Source: Candidatus Endomicrobium procryptotermitis
Lineage (GTDB): Bacteria > Elusimicrobiota > Endomicrobiia > Endomicrobiales > Endomicrobiaceae
Assembly (NCBI GenBank): GCA_031279415.1
Contig: JAITIP010000018.1
Span: 186,001 to 250,000, forward strand
DNA length: 64,000 bases
Direction of reading: 5' to 3'
The first letter of the stretch is position 1; each line of letters begins with the position of its first letter. Shown here one piece after another: positions 50,500-59,578 of this stretch. Made by a program: the position numbers and the translations under genes. The notes below the pieces were generated by a model. That model had not been told where the DNA came from. It worked only from the letters and a program-made list of their open reading frames with translations, and searched no databases.

Positions 50500-51918
50500 A
50501 TGAAAGATTTTTTTAAACTGAAAGAAAATAATACTACCATAACAACTGAAATTCTTGCGGGTCTTACTACGTTTTTTACAATGGCATATATCATTTTTGT
50601 AAATCCGTCTATTCTTTCGATAAATCAGGGAATGTCTTGGAATGGCGTATTTGTTGCGACCATCCTTGCTGCCGCTTTCGGAACGTTGCTTGTCGCTTTA
50701 TATGCTAATGTGCCTTTTGGTCTTGCACCGGGAATGGGGTTAAACGCTTTTTTTACGTATACTTTGTGCAAACAAATAGGTTTTTCATGGCAGGAAGCTT
50801 TAGCGATAGTTTTCATATGCGGGTTGCTTATAGTTATCATAACAGTAACGAAACTCAGAAAAACAATCGTCTATGCCATACCAGATTTTTTAAAAGATTC
50901 CATAAGCTGCGGTATAGGAATGTTTATAGCGTATATAGGTTTAAAAAACGCGTCTTTTCTTACTTTTCTTTTTGATTCCGGAAGTTATAGTGTGCTTGCA
51001 AATGGCAGCGTTATTTCAAACAGTTCCGCCACACCTGCTTTGGCAATTTTTAATAATCCGCATGCAGTGCTCGGACTTATAGGACTCATAATTATGATGA
51101 TACTTGTAGTAAAACGCGTAAAAGGAGCGATTTTTATAGGTATTATTTTGACGACGCTTGCGGGCATACCTTTGGGAATAGTGAATATTTCCGAAGTAAA
51201 ATTATTTGATTTAAAAGCAATATCGTCTTTAAATAAAGTTGCTTTTGCGGCATTTAGCAGCTCAGGATTTCCTTCTCTTTTCTCGGATTTAAATAAAATA
51301 ATTCTTACTGTTATCGCATCTTTGGCTTTATTTTTATCAATAACTTTTGATGCCATAGGCACTTTTATAGGAACTGGAAAAATAAGTGGAATCTTCAGCG
51401 ATTCAGACGAAAAATCGGTTGTGGAAAAAAAAGGTTTTAGCACGAAATTTGAAAAAGCTTTATTTGCCGATGGCATAGCAAGTGCAGTTTGCGGGCTGTT
51501 TGGCACGAGCAGTGTTACAAGCTATGTCGAAAGCGCTTCGGGAATATCAATAGGCGGCAGAACAGGGTTGACGGGCGTTGTTATTGCTGTTTTGTTTTTG
51601 TTATGTCTTCCTTTTTCTGGACTTTTCAGCCTAGTTCCCCAGCAGGCTACTGCGCCGGCACTTATTATGGTGGGAATTATTATGATGTCATCATTAACAA
51701 AGATAAACTGGAAAGATTATGAAGAATCCATTCCGGCGTTTTTAACCATAGCGATTATGTCATTTGCGTTTAACATAAGTTATGGAATCGCCGCAGGCTT
51801 TATATTTTACTGCATAATAAAAGCCGTAAAAGGCAAAATAAAAGAAATACATCCGATACTTGCATGCGTTGCTTTACTATTTTTGATTAATTTTGTGATA
51901 GCAGCGTTCAGAAAATAA
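50500..51918 (+). CDS. NCS2-type guanine/hypoxanthine permease (AzgA-like)
   Basis: A 472-residue inner-membrane purine transporter with about twelve or more hydrophobic segments. AzgA-family features are EILAGLTTFFTMAYIIFVNP, FGLAPGMGLNAFFTYTL, CGIGMFIAYIGLKNA and ALFADGIASAVCGLFGTSSV. I choose ATG 50500 (AAGGGAG upstream); an upstream in-frame start at 50434 would add a non-homologous stub. No purine riboswitch is recognisable in the 100-base leader. Confidence 0.88.
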   Translation: MKDFFKLKENNTTITTEILAGLTTFFTMAYIIFVNPSILSINQGMSWNGVFVATILAAAFGTLLVALYANVPFGLAPGMGLNAFFTYTLCKQIGFSWQEALAIVFICGLLIVIITVTKLRKTIVYAIPDFLKDSISCGIGMFIAYIGLKNASFLTFLFDSGSYSVLANGSVISNSSATPALAIFNNPHAVLGLIGLIIMMILVVKRVKGAIFIGIILTTLAGIPLGIVNISEVKLFDLKAISSLNKVAFAAFSSSGFPSLFSDLNKIILTVIASLALFLSITFDAIGTFIGTGKISGIFSDSDEKSVVEKKGFSTKFEKALFADGIASAVCGLFGTSSVTSYVESASGISIGGRTGLTGVVIAVLFLLCLPFSGLFSLVPQQATAPALIMVGIIMMSSLTKINWKDYEESIPAFLTIAIMSFAFNISYGIAAGFIFYCIIKAVKGKIKEIHPILACVALLFLINFVIAAFRK

Positions 51919-51939
51919 CCTTGTCAAATATATAAAATA

Positions 51940-53277
51940 ATGTCAGAAATCAATGCAAAAAAATATGATATTGCAGTTATAGGTTGCGGTCCCGGAGGTT
52001 TTACGGCTGCCGTGAGGGCAGCTCAGCTTGGTGCAAAAGTTGTCATAATCGAGAACTCTGAAATTGGCGGTACGTGTCTAAACTGCGGCTGCATTCCAAC
52101 CAAATTTTTCTGGCAGGCTCTTAAAACAAAACAAAAAATACAAAAATCTTACGAATATGGTTTCAAAATAAATATGGAACCTTTTTCTTTTGCGGACATT
52201 GCTACAAAAAAAGATAAAAATATAGCAAATCTTCGCAAAGGTATGGAGCTGATTTTGTCATCTTACGGCATAACCCTCCTCAAAGGCAGAGCTTCTTTTA
52301 AAACCGATAATACTGTGCTTTCTGGAGAGAATGAAATTTATGCAGATAAAATCATAATCGCTTCGGGAACAAAGCCGTCTTCAATAAAAGCTCTTGATTT
52401 TGATGGTGGCAAGATAATCGATTCAACGCATGCTTTAAATCTTAAAGAGATACCTCAGACGCTTCTTGTGATAGGTGGCGGAGCTATAGGTGTTGAACTG
52501 TCAACTATATTTGCGGGTTTTGGCAGTAAGGTAACGATTGCGGAATATCGCGATAGGCTGATTCCCGGAGAAGATGCCGAACTTTCTGAAGAAATAAAGA
52601 AAAGTATGCAAAGACAGGGCATTGAAGTGTTGACGGAATGCAAAAATGCAGCTGATATGGCGGTCAGCTTTGAAAAAGTTTTGGCCGTTACTGGAAGAAC
52701 TCCCTGCGGTGAACTTAATATTAAGGACATTTCGATAAATACCGATGAGAAAGGTTTTATAAAAACCGATGAATACTGCCGTACAAATATTGAAAATATT
52801 TATGCCGTCGGCGATATAACCGGAAAAAATCTGCTTGCTTATACCGCACAAAACGAAGGAGCGGTTGCGGCGGAAAACGCGGTTAAAGGAAATAGTATAA
52901 AAATCTGCGATTCTATTATTGTTCAGGCTGTTTTTTCAATACCGCAGTGCGCATCAGTAAAAGTTACGGATTTTGAGGATTACAAAGACATTGTCTATGG
53001 CAAATTTCCGTTTACGGCAAGCGCTCGTGCTTTTATCGAGGGAGAGAGAGTCGGATTTATAAAATGCGCTGTAGAAAAAAATACTAAAAAACTTTTGGGC
53101 TTTTGGATTGTCGGAGTACATGCGGAAGAAATTATCAATACTGCCGCTGTGGTATTAAAAAGTAAAATGAATCGTATGTACAGGGAAAGCTTGTTTCACC
53201 CTTCTTTAAGTGAAGGGCTGCTGAACGCTTATGAAGACGCCTTAGGCAAATGTACGGAAATTATAAAAAGGAAATAA
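51940..53277 (+). CDS. lpdA: Dihydrolipoamide dehydrogenase
   Basis: A flavoprotein that reoxidises the lipoyl group of the glycine cleavage system or 2-oxoacid complexes. The 445 residues show FAD-binding DIAVIGCGPGGFTAAVRAAQ, the redox disulfide in GGTCLNCGCIPTK (with an extra Cys between the usual pair), the second nucleotide site VIGGGAIGVELSTIFAGFG, YAVGDIT, and the C-terminal catalytic His-Pro in FHPSLSEGL. gcvT follows after one base, which suggests service in glycine cleavage. Confidence 0.9.
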   Translation: MSEINAKKYDIAVIGCGPGGFTAAVRAAQLGAKVVIIENSEIGGTCLNCGCIPTKFFWQALKTKQKIQKSYEYGFKINMEPFSFADIATKKDKNIANLRKGMELILSSYGITLLKGRASFKTDNTVLSGENEIYADKIIIASGTKPSSIKALDFDGGKIIDSTHALNLKEIPQTLLVIGGGAIGVELSTIFAGFGSKVTIAEYRDRLIPGEDAELSEEIKKSMQRQGIEVLTECKNAADMAVSFEKVLAVTGRTPCGELNIKDISINTDEKGFIKTDEYCRTNIENIYAVGDITGKNLLAYTAQNEGAVAAENAVKGNSIKICDSIIVQAVFSIPQCASVKVTDFEDYKDIVYGKFPFTASARAFIEGERVGFIKCAVEKNTKKLLGFWIVGVHAEEIINTAAVVLKSKMNRMYRESLFHPSLSEGLLNAYEDALGKCTEIIKRK

Positions 53278-53278
53278 A

Positions 53279-54343
53279 ATGAAAAGAACTTATTTGTATG
53301 AAAGCCACATAAAACTCGGCGCAAAGATGACTGAGTTCAGCGGCTGGGAAATGTCACTGCAATATTCGTCGATAATCGAAGAACATAATGCCGTCAGAAA
53401 CAATTGTGGAATTTTCGATACTTCGCATATGGGAACTTTTATAATTTCAGGAAAAGACAGTGGAGATTTTTTAAACAGAGTTACGGTTTCTGATATGAAA
53501 AACCTTCCCTGCGGGAAAGCCAAATATTCGATGATTTTAAATGAAGATGGAGGCATTAAAGACGATATCGTAATTTATAAATTCGAAAACGAATACATGG
53601 TGGTTGTCAATGCCGGAAATGCGGAGAAAGATTTTCAGTGGCTTGATAATTTGAAATCAGGCGATACCGAACTTAAAAATATAAGCGCGGAAATATGTCT
53701 TTTGGCTTTACAGGGACAGCAATCCGCATCAATAATGCGTACTTTATCTGAAACAGACACGGATAGTTTAAAATATTTTATGTGTTCGCCTCTAAAATTA
53801 AAAAATATTAACGCTTCGTTTTGCGCAATCGCTAGAACAGGATATACGGGAGAAGACGGTTTTGAAATTTTTATTTCGAAAGAGCAGTCGAAAATGTTGT
53901 GGGACGAATTAATTAAGCTTGGAGTAAAGCCCTGCGGACTTGGCAGCCGCGATACTTTAAGATTGGAATCCTGCATGCCTTTGCATGGACATGAAATAGA
54001 TGAAAACATAAACCCCATTGACGCGGGTTTTGAAAAAATTATATACTGGAAAAACAATTTTATAGGAAAGGATAAACTTTTGGTGATAAAAGACAAGCCT
54101 TCAAAAAAATCCGTTGCTTTTGAATGCGACGGAGGAATAGCAAGGAATGGAAATAAAGTTTTTTATGTCGGCGAAGAAGTGGGATATGTTACAAGCGGAA
54201 CTTTTTCTCCTACGCTGAAAAAAGCGATAGGGTTGGCATTTGTCGATATTAATATCGGTAGCTGCGAAATAGAAATAGAAATCCGCAATAATAAGAGGAA
54301 AGCGTATATCGTAAATAAACCTTTTTATAGAAGGATAAAATGA
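53279..54343 (+). CDS. gcvT: Glycine cleavage system T protein (aminomethyltransferase)
   Basis: Transfers the methylene unit from lipoyl-bound aminomethyl to tetrahydrofolate, releasing ammonia. The 354-residue protein shows MTEFSGWEMSLQY, GIFDTSHMG, the catalytic-Asp segment GGIKDDIVIYK, NAGNAEKDFQW, RTGYTGEDGFEIF and GLGSRDTLRLE. gcvH and gcvP are not in the window. Its stop overlaps the next gene by four bases. Confidence 0.94.
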   Translation: MKRTYLYESHIKLGAKMTEFSGWEMSLQYSSIIEEHNAVRNNCGIFDTSHMGTFIISGKDSGDFLNRVTVSDMKNLPCGKAKYSMILNEDGGIKDDIVIYKFENEYMVVVNAGNAEKDFQWLDNLKSGDTELKNISAEICLLALQGQQSASIMRTLSETDTDSLKYFMCSPLKLKNINASFCAIARTGYTGEDGFEIFISKEQSKMLWDELIKLGVKPCGLGSRDTLRLESCMPLHGHEIDENINPIDAGFEKIIYWKNNFIGKDKLLVIKDKPSKKSVAFECDGGIARNGNKVFYVGEEVGYVTSGTFSPTLKKAIGLAFVDINIGSCEIEIEIRNNKRKAYIVNKPFYRRIK

Positions 54344-55059
54344 AAAAATTAATTCCGGTTATTAGCGTATTATTTTTTATAAGTTTTGTTTACGGTCAAA
54401 AATTATCGACTTTGGAAAAGATGGTTGAAATCTCTATTGAGATAACCGAAATAAACGAAAACAAATCCGTGGAATTAGGAATTAAATGGCCTAGCGAAGC
54501 TTCCGCTGGAGAAACAGTAATACCGTCGATTATCGAATCAGGTGAATGGGCAAGAGTTACAAAATATGCCGCGACTTTAAAAGCCTTGGAAACGGCGGGC
54601 GCGGCGGAGGTGTTGTCAAAGCCGAAGATTGTAACAAAATCATCGACTACGGCAAGATTTATGGTCGGAGGCGAGTTTCCGATAGTTGCTACTGAAATAG
54701 GCACAAGTAAAATAGAGTGGAAAGAATACGGCATTATAATGGATATTACTCCGATTGTATTAAGCGACAGCAGAATAGATATAAAATTAAAAACTGAACT
54801 TTCGCGTCTTGATTATAATGTGCCAGTCAGCGGATACCCATCTATAGCTAAAAGAGAGGCTGCTTCGCATCTTCAATTAAAAGACGGCGAAACTATGGTT
54901 TTGGCGGGACTTATAGAAACTACAAAAGGAACTACAAAAGAAGGCATACCTATTTTAAGCGATATTCCGATTCTCGGCGCTCTTTTCAGCGTGCAGAAAA
55001 ACAATAAAACTAAAATGAATGTTTTAATTTTTGTCACTACCAAAATACTTGAACAGTAA
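54340..55059 (+). CDS. Short secretin-domain protein (CpaC/RcpA-like)
   Basis: A 239-residue exported protein with a signal peptide (residues 1-19). The rest is almost entirely a secretin core: VEISIEITEINENKSVELGIKW, EVLSKPKIVTKSSTTARFMV, GGEFPIVATE, the EYGIIMDITPIV strand and LKDGETMVLAGLIETTKG with PILSDIPILGALF. The N0/N1 domains of full-size type II or Tad secretins are missing. It is followed by three TadE/TadG-like genes, so it may form a small outer-membrane pore for them; this is inference. Confidence 0.75.
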   Translation: MKKLIPVISVLFFISFVYGQKLSTLEKMVEISIEITEINENKSVELGIKWPSEASAGETVIPSIIESGEWARVTKYAATLKALETAGAAEVLSKPKIVTKSSTTARFMVGGEFPIVATEIGTSKIEWKEYGIIMDITPIVLSDSRIDIKLKTELSRLDYNVPVSGYPSIAKREAASHLQLKDGETMVLAGLIETTKGTTKEGIPILSDIPILGALFSVQKNNKTKMNVLIFVTTKILEQ

Positions 55060-55061
55060 AA

Positions 55062-55298
55062 ATGGAATCTAAAATTTTAAACTCTAAAGGACAGACATTT
55101 GTAGAATTTCTGCTTGTTTTTATCGTTTTGTTTACAGCGTCAAGCGGAGTTTTTACGATGTATAAAAAAGTCTGGAAGACACGATATGAGAAAACGGGCG
55201 TTTATTCGGGAACGCTTGCCACATCGGCAAAAATTTCCGGCGCGGGAGACGTTGATTTGCCTTTGATTGGAAAGATAAAAACGGATTATGTGAAATGA
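55062..55298 (+). CDS. Small TadE-like pseudopilin
   Basis: A 78-residue protein with a basic N-terminus and the prepilin-like junction KGQTFVEFLLVFIVLFTASSG, a Gly followed by Gln-x-x-Val-Glu and one hydrophobic helix. The short C-terminal part has no recognisable fold. It overlaps the next gene by four bases and fits a pilus- or secretion-type assembly with the secretin upstream. Confidence 0.65.
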   Translation: MESKILNSKGQTFVEFLLVFIVLFTASSGVFTMYKKVWKTRYEKTGVYSGTLATSAKISGAGDVDLPLIGKIKTDYVK

Positions 55299-55933
55299 GA
55301 AAAAACAGTTCCGGACAATCGCTTGTCGAAGCATTATTCACAGTAGTCTTTACGACTGTAATAATGTTTTCTTTTTTACAGGTATGCATAATAGTCGTTG
55401 ACGATATGTCCGCAAATGAAGCGGCCTTTACTGCCATGCGTTCTGCCGCAGTTACAAAATCTTCTAAAAGAGAAGAAGAAGCCTATGAAAGAGTCAGGAA
55501 CTATTTGTTTTTATTTTATCCGCTGTCAAATATTAAAAGTATTTTTACTCCCAGCAATCTTGTCTATTCTGATAAAAACACCGTGCGAAATTACTTTGGA
55601 AGAAATAGAGATTCGGAAAATTCTGATGAAGACTATGAAACTACTGAAGGATATAATGAAGAAGACAAGAGTGTTACTTTGGAGAGAAACGATAGAAACA
55701 GACCTGCATACAATGATTTTTCGGGAATGGTTATCGACGCTTACACTGTAAAATTTTATTATTTTACCAGAGTTATGTTCGGCTCTTTAGTTGCAAAGCT
55801 TAACTCGAAAAAGGATATAATTTTCGGCGGTGCAAGAAGATATCAGTCTTCTAGAAATAGAATGGTTACTTCTCCTGATGAAGAGTTTTATTACAAGGCA
55901 TATCCAGAGGCAAAGGAATTCTATGAAAAATAA
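55295..55933 (+). CDS. TadE-like pseudopilin
   Basis: A 212-residue protein with the same N-terminal pattern (SSGQSLVEALFTVVFTTVIM). The mature part is highly charged (SENSDEDYETTEGYNEEDK). It resembles TadE-family minor pseudopilins processed by a TadV-type peptidase, but no such peptidase is encoded in the window. The following gene starts 11 bases before its stop. Confidence 0.65.
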   Translation: MRKNSSGQSLVEALFTVVFTTVIMFSFLQVCIIVVDDMSANEAAFTAMRSAAVTKSSKREEEAYERVRNYLFLFYPLSNIKSIFTPSNLVYSDKNTVRNYFGRNRDSENSDEDYETTEGYNEEDKSVTLERNDRNRPAYNDFSGMVIDAYTVKFYYFTRVMFGSLVAKLNSKKDIIFGGARRYQSSRNRMVTSPDEEFYYKAYPEAKEFYEK

Positions 55934-57128
55934 TAGAGGCCAGACATTATATTATTTCCTTATCTTTACGATGATCCTTGTAATAAGCTGGGCAATGATG
56001 CTCAATATAGCAAAGCTCATCAGAGACAGGATGATAATGCAGAATATGGCGGACAATATCGCTCTTTCAATTTCCACGCATAAAGCCAGAACAATGAATT
56101 TTGTCGCTTCATGTAATTATCTTATAGGTACGCTCCTATCTCTTGGAAATCTTCCGTCGCTCGTTCAGCTGCCTTCATACAATACAAGTTCCGTAGGAGC
56201 TTTTGTATTTGGAGACTATAAAAAAAATACTTTCCATAAAGCGTTGGATGATGACGTTGCTAAAATGAAAAAAGTTGTAGAATTTTTGCAGGCTGCGCAG
56301 GAAGAAGCTATGCAGCTACACGCATTGTATCAAGTTAAAACAGTAGGAAGTGCGGTTGCTGACGGATATGCTTTGACAATTTCTCCTATGCAAATGCCTA
56401 CGAAAGCCGCTTCTGAAAAGTATTTTGGACTTAAACGCAATATGAAAGGTATCACCTATATTAAAACTATAAATACACAATTTTCAAACTATCCTCACTT
56501 TGTATATAATCCATTTCCCGGATACGAGCTTTTGGAACTAATAAAAGATGAACTCGGCGATAGTGAGGCTACTATAGTTAAACCTATTTTGGAAATCATA
56601 CTTGAAATATGCGGCGGGTTTCAAGATATGAAAGTTCATTCAAAATCTGATTATTCATGGTATATTACAGACAGAGACAATATACATAAGCAAAAAATAA
56701 AAGTGTCTTTAACGAAACTTTTCCCTAAAAGAAATGACACCCCCTTATTTGCAGGACTTCTGGGCATTGAATATCCAGTGATAACAGTTTTTTCTGCTGC
56801 GGCTATTTATAATACAAAAGGTACGATGTTTCCAAGTCAGGAAAGTGAATTCACAGGTTTCCCAAGCAATGAGTTACAATTTTTACTTGTGCCGATTTAT
56901 GGATATTTAATGATTGAAATGGCAGCTAAATGTATTAAAATAAATAAGCTCTTTGGAGGCATAGTGGGAATACATTTAGCTGCGACATTTTCAGCCCGTT
57001 ACATACAAGGAATGATAGGCGAGGGTAATTCCCCGATAAAAAATTATGAAAAAGCCAAAGGCGGCGGATGGAATGCTCATCTAGTTCCCTATAAAGATAA
57101 AGAAGACAGAAGCGATGATGTCGATTGA
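55923..57128 (+). CDS. TadG-like pilus-assembly protein
   Basis: A 401-residue protein with N-terminus KNNRGQTLYYFLIFTMILVISWA, the Tad-type membrane helix, then MIMQNMADNIALSISTHKARTMN, which is typical of TadG-like proteins. The remaining 330 residues are soluble, extracytoplasmic and unassigned. I take ATG 55923, just before the conserved RGQ motif; an earlier in-frame start is wholly inside the upstream gene. Confidence 0.62.
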   Translation: MKNNRGQTLYYFLIFTMILVISWAMMLNIAKLIRDRMIMQNMADNIALSISTHKARTMNFVASCNYLIGTLLSLGNLPSLVQLPSYNTSSVGAFVFGDYKKNTFHKALDDDVAKMKKVVEFLQAAQEEAMQLHALYQVKTVGSAVADGYALTISPMQMPTKAASEKYFGLKRNMKGITYIKTINTQFSNYPHFVYNPFPGYELLELIKDELGDSEATIVKPILEIILEICGGFQDMKVHSKSDYSWYITDRDNIHKQKIKVSLTKLFPKRNDTPLFAGLLGIEYPVITVFSAAAIYNTKGTMFPSQESEFTGFPSNELQFLLVPIYGYLMIEMAAKCIKINKLFGGIVGIHLAATFSARYIQGMIGEGNSPIKNYEKAKGGGWNAHLVPYKDKEDRSDDVD

Positions 57129-57173
57129 TAAATGCTATAATATTTCCAAAATAAAAAGGGATAAAATAATTCA

Positions 57174-58049
57174 ATGAAAAAAACTAAAGGTATAGTTTTG
57201 GCTGGCGGCAGGGCGACAAGATTGTATCCGGTTACGAGCGTCATCAGTAAACAGCTTTTACCAGTTTATAATAAGCCGATGATTTATTATCCTTTATCGG
57301 TATTAATGCTTGCGGGAATACGGGACATTTTGATTATTTCAAATAAGGAAACGCTTCCGCTGATAGAGAAGTTATTCGGCACTGGAAATAAGTTTGGATT
57401 AAACATAAATTACGGACTTCAAAAACAGCCGCGCGGAATAGCCGAAGCTTTAATTATCGGTGAAAAATTTATCGGAAGCGATGATGTCGCGTTGATTTTG
57501 GGTGACAATATTTTTTATGGGCATGGATTTCCAAAAACTCTTGTCAAAGCCGCTTCTAAAGAAGAAGGAGCGACGGTTTTTGCCTATTATGTGAGAGATC
57601 CTGGAAGGTATGGAATAGTGGAATTGGACAAAAATAAAACCCCGGTTTCTATAACTGAAAAACCGGAAAGCCCCAAATCGAATTGGGCTGTAACAGGGTT
57701 ATATTTTTATGATAATGATGTAATAGAAATCGCAAAAAATATAAAACCTTCAAAACGCGGGGAATTTGAAATTACTGATATTAATGAACATTATTTAAAA
57801 ACCGGCAAATTAAGCGTTGAATTATTGGGAAGAGGTTATGCATGGCTTGATGCAGGAACATATGATTCTCTTCTGGATGCCTCTCTTTTTATCAAAACAA
57901 TAGAGGAGAGACAAAATTCCATGATATCATGTCTTGAGGAAATAGCCTACAGAAAGAAATATATTACAGCTGAACAGTTGTTAAAACTTACACAAGGTCT
58001 GCCAAAAGATTATGCGCAATATTTAGACAGATTAATAAGGGAAGAATAG
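57174..58049 (+). CDS. rfbA: Glucose-1-phosphate thymidylyltransferase
   Basis: Makes dTDP-glucose, the precursor of dTDP-rhamnose and related sugars of surface glycans. The 291-residue protein shows [20 protein letters not shown] (with R-A instead of the usual S-G), [47 protein letters not shown] and [11 protein letters not shown]. It is a RmlA-type enzyme. rfbB, rfbC and rfbD are not nearby. Confidence 0.92.
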   Translation: MKKTKGIVLAGGRATRLYPVTSVISKQLLPVYNKPMIYYPLSVLMLAGIRDILIISNKETLPLIEKLFGTGNKFGLNINYGLQKQPRGIAEALIIGEKFIGSDDVALILGDNIFYGHGFPKTLVKAASKEEGATVFAYYVRDPGRYGIVELDKNKTPVSITEKPESPKSNWAVTGLYFYDNDVIEIAKNIKPSKRGEFEITDINEHYLKTGKLSVELLGRGYAWLDAGTYDSLLDASLFIKTIEERQNSMISCLEEIAYRKKYITAEQLLKLTQGLPKDYAQYLDRLIREE

Positions 58050-58370
58050 AGAACTGTATGATTTTTAACGATAAGACAAGAGTGAATGATAATATATCAA
58101 TAAAATAAATATAAAAACTTGTGGAAAAGAATATATATTTTATAAAATATAAAAATGATGTGGAACAAAAGTTATTGTTTTATTACCTGTTGCCGAACTT
58201 CTTACGCAGCTGAATCATATTTTAACCTATCATCTTTTTAGTTTTAATTCGTTAAGAATTAATTTGTCAACCATATTTTCCACATTATCTATCTTGCTGT
58301 TCCTCTTGTAATCTATCTTTCCCTTTTGACATATTGTTGAGCATTAATACCATCTGCCAGCCTCAACTCA

Positions 58371-58475
58371 CTTAAGGGGAGGAGCGACAGCGATGACAAA
58401 GCAATCCAGAAAGCTAACAGAAACAACATTCTTATTCGTAGATTGTTTTGTTGATAAAACTGCCTCACAATGACG
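58371..58475. repeat. Palindromic repeat-like element
   Basis: Left arm 58379-58409 (GAGGAGCGACAGCGATGACAA, GCAATCCAG) and right arm 58437-58470 (GTAGATTGTTTTGTTGAT, CTGCCTCACAATGACG) form an imperfect inverted repeat. The composite GATTGCTTTGTC...CTCACAATGACG layout resembles intergenic palindromic repeats of other bacteria. Only one copy is in the window. Confidence 0.5.
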
Positions 58476-58639
58476 ACTAAACCGGTGTAATAAATGAAGT
58501 AAAGAATCAATTACAGAATATAATTAATATTTCGGCAGCAATATTGCCTTGATATGACAGAGCAAGACATTAAGTGAAAATTCCGAAGTATTTTATCAGT
58601 CTGGTTTTAATTTTGGGTTGGTACATTTAAACAAACGAT

Positions 58640-58668
58640 TTGCATTAAAATATAGAATTTGATATAAC
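58640..58668 (+). promoter_or_regulatory. Predicted promoter for rpsF-ssb-rpsR-rplI
   Basis: TTGCAT (58640-58645), a 17-base spacer and TATAAC (58663-58668); transcription would begin near 58675. Confidence 0.5.
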
Positions 58669-58674
58669 AATAAA

Positions 58675-58759
58675 CCTGAAACTTTGCTTTATGTCTTTGC
58701 ATAAGGCTAAACCCCTAGAATTAAAATCGCAAGGGAAATCCAGAAAGGAGGTGTATCAA
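58675..58759 (+). promoter_or_regulatory. rpsF mRNA leader with hairpin
   Basis: GCTTTATG (58686-58693) pairs with CATAAGGC (58700-58707) around a six-base loop with one G-U pair. CCCCT and AGGG farther on could form a second stem. S6:S18-binding leaders exist upstream of rpsF in many bacteria, but I do not see that consensus clearly. Confidence 0.35.
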
Positions 58760-59131
58760 ATGAATTATGAGAGCACGTTTATTTGCTCTCCGGAGTTGCC
58801 CGCAGAAAAAGTAGAAGAACTTACCGGAAAAGTAATCAAAATTATTGAATCTTCAAACGGCATTGTTAAGACCGTTCAAAAGCTTGGAAAAAAAAGGCTT
58901 GCTTATAATATAAACAAATTCCGCGAAGGAAGTTATGTTTATATGGAATTAAGCGGCAACGGCGAAATGGTTTCTGCGATTGAAAACTTTTTCAAGCTTA
59001 ATGACGGAATCATAAGATTTCTTACGGTTAAAGTTGAGAAGAAAAAAGTAGCCGCAAAACATGAACCTAAAGCGGTGGGGCCGGAGGTAAAACAAGATGA
59101 ACCAACAGCAGAGCAGCCTACGCTTGCCTGA
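58760..59131 (+). CDS. rpsF: 30S ribosomal protein S6
   Basis: A 123-residue small-subunit protein: NYESTFICSPELPAEKVEEL, GKKRLAYNINKFREGSYVYM and LNDGIIRFLTVK. The start is ATG 58760, preceded by AAAGGAGGTG at ideal distance; an in-frame ATG 69 bases earlier is in the leader. The C-terminal extension is rich in Glu, Ala and Lys. It overlaps ssb by 35 bases. Confidence 0.96.
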   Translation: MNYESTFICSPELPAEKVEELTGKVIKIIESSNGIVKTVQKLGKKRLAYNINKFREGSYVYMELSGNGEMVSAIENFFKLNDGIIRFLTVKVEKKKVAAKHEPKAVGPEVKQDEPTAEQPTLA

Positions 59132-59561
59132 GCAGAACAGCGTTATGCTTGTGGGTAGGCTTACAAGAGATCCAGAACTTCGTCGTACATCAACGGGAAA
59201 AGCGGTTTGTTCTTTTGATATAGCGATAAGCAGGAGATACAAAGATCAGGTCACGGGTGAATGGAAAGACGCCGATCCGACTTTTGTTCCGATTATTGTT
59301 TGGGGAGATCAGGCGGAAAGATGCGGAGAGCGTTTAAAAAAAGGCGTTCCAGTGCATGTTGAAGGAAGACTTCAGACAAATAAGTGGGAAGGGAACGACG
59401 GACAAAAAAGAAGCCGGCTTGAAGTTATAGCTTCGAGAGTACAGTTTCTTTCTATAGTAAAACAGGAATCGACTATAGGCGCAAAGCCGTCTCTTGGCGA
59501 TTTAAATTATGCGCCCTCAACAGAAATTTCGGGCGAAGAAGACGAAGATATACCGTTTTAA
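59097..59561 (+). CDS. ssb: Single-stranded DNA-binding protein
   Basis: A 154-residue OB-fold protein: [48 protein letters not shown] and [12 protein letters not shown]. The acidic C-terminal tip ends in DEDIPF, the docking peptide for repair and replication partners. ATG 59097 has GGAGG eight bases upstream despite lying inside rpsF; ATG 59145 is a less likely alternative. Confidence 0.95.
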   Translation: MNQQQSSLRLPEQNSVMLVGRLTRDPELRRTSTGKAVCSFDIAISRRYKDQVTGEWKDADPTFVPIIVWGDQAERCGERLKKGVPVHVEGRLQTNKWEGNDGQKRSRLEVIASRVQFLSIVKQESTIGAKPSLGDLNYAPSTEISGEEDEDIPF

Positions 59562-59578
59562 ACGATTGGAGGAGTAAA

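Larger units (their letters stand above)
58050..58759. other. 710-base gene-free region: AT-rich DNA, palindromic element, rpsF promoter and leader
   Basis: No gene is supported. The first 250 bases are very AT-rich and contain two TTTTCCACA-type nonamers in opposite orientation (58120-58128 and 58276-58284), like relaxed DnaA boxes. A palindromic element lies at 58371-58475. The last 120 bases hold the rpsF promoter and leader. Short open frames on the minus strand here have no family-like sequence. Confidence 0.65.

Noticed and set aside
55398-55751. 117-codon plus-strand frame inside the TadE-like gene
   Set aside because: It is a shifted frame of the real gene at 55295, whose frame has the expected N-terminal motif and operon overlaps.
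58120-58284. Possible replication origin: two TTTTCCACA nonamers in opposite orientation flanking AT-rich DNA, near ssb and dnaB
   Set aside because: Only two relaxed DnaA-box matches, no tight cluster, no dnaA or dnaN nearby, and no change of gene direction on either side.
58313-58510. Minus-strand frame of 65 codons upstream of rpsF
   Set aside because: It spans the palindromic element and has no recognisable domain or ribosome-binding site.
58691-58759. N-terminal extension of S6 from ATG 58691
   Set aside because: The extension lies in the leader, and a near-perfect ribosome-binding site directly precedes ATG 58760.
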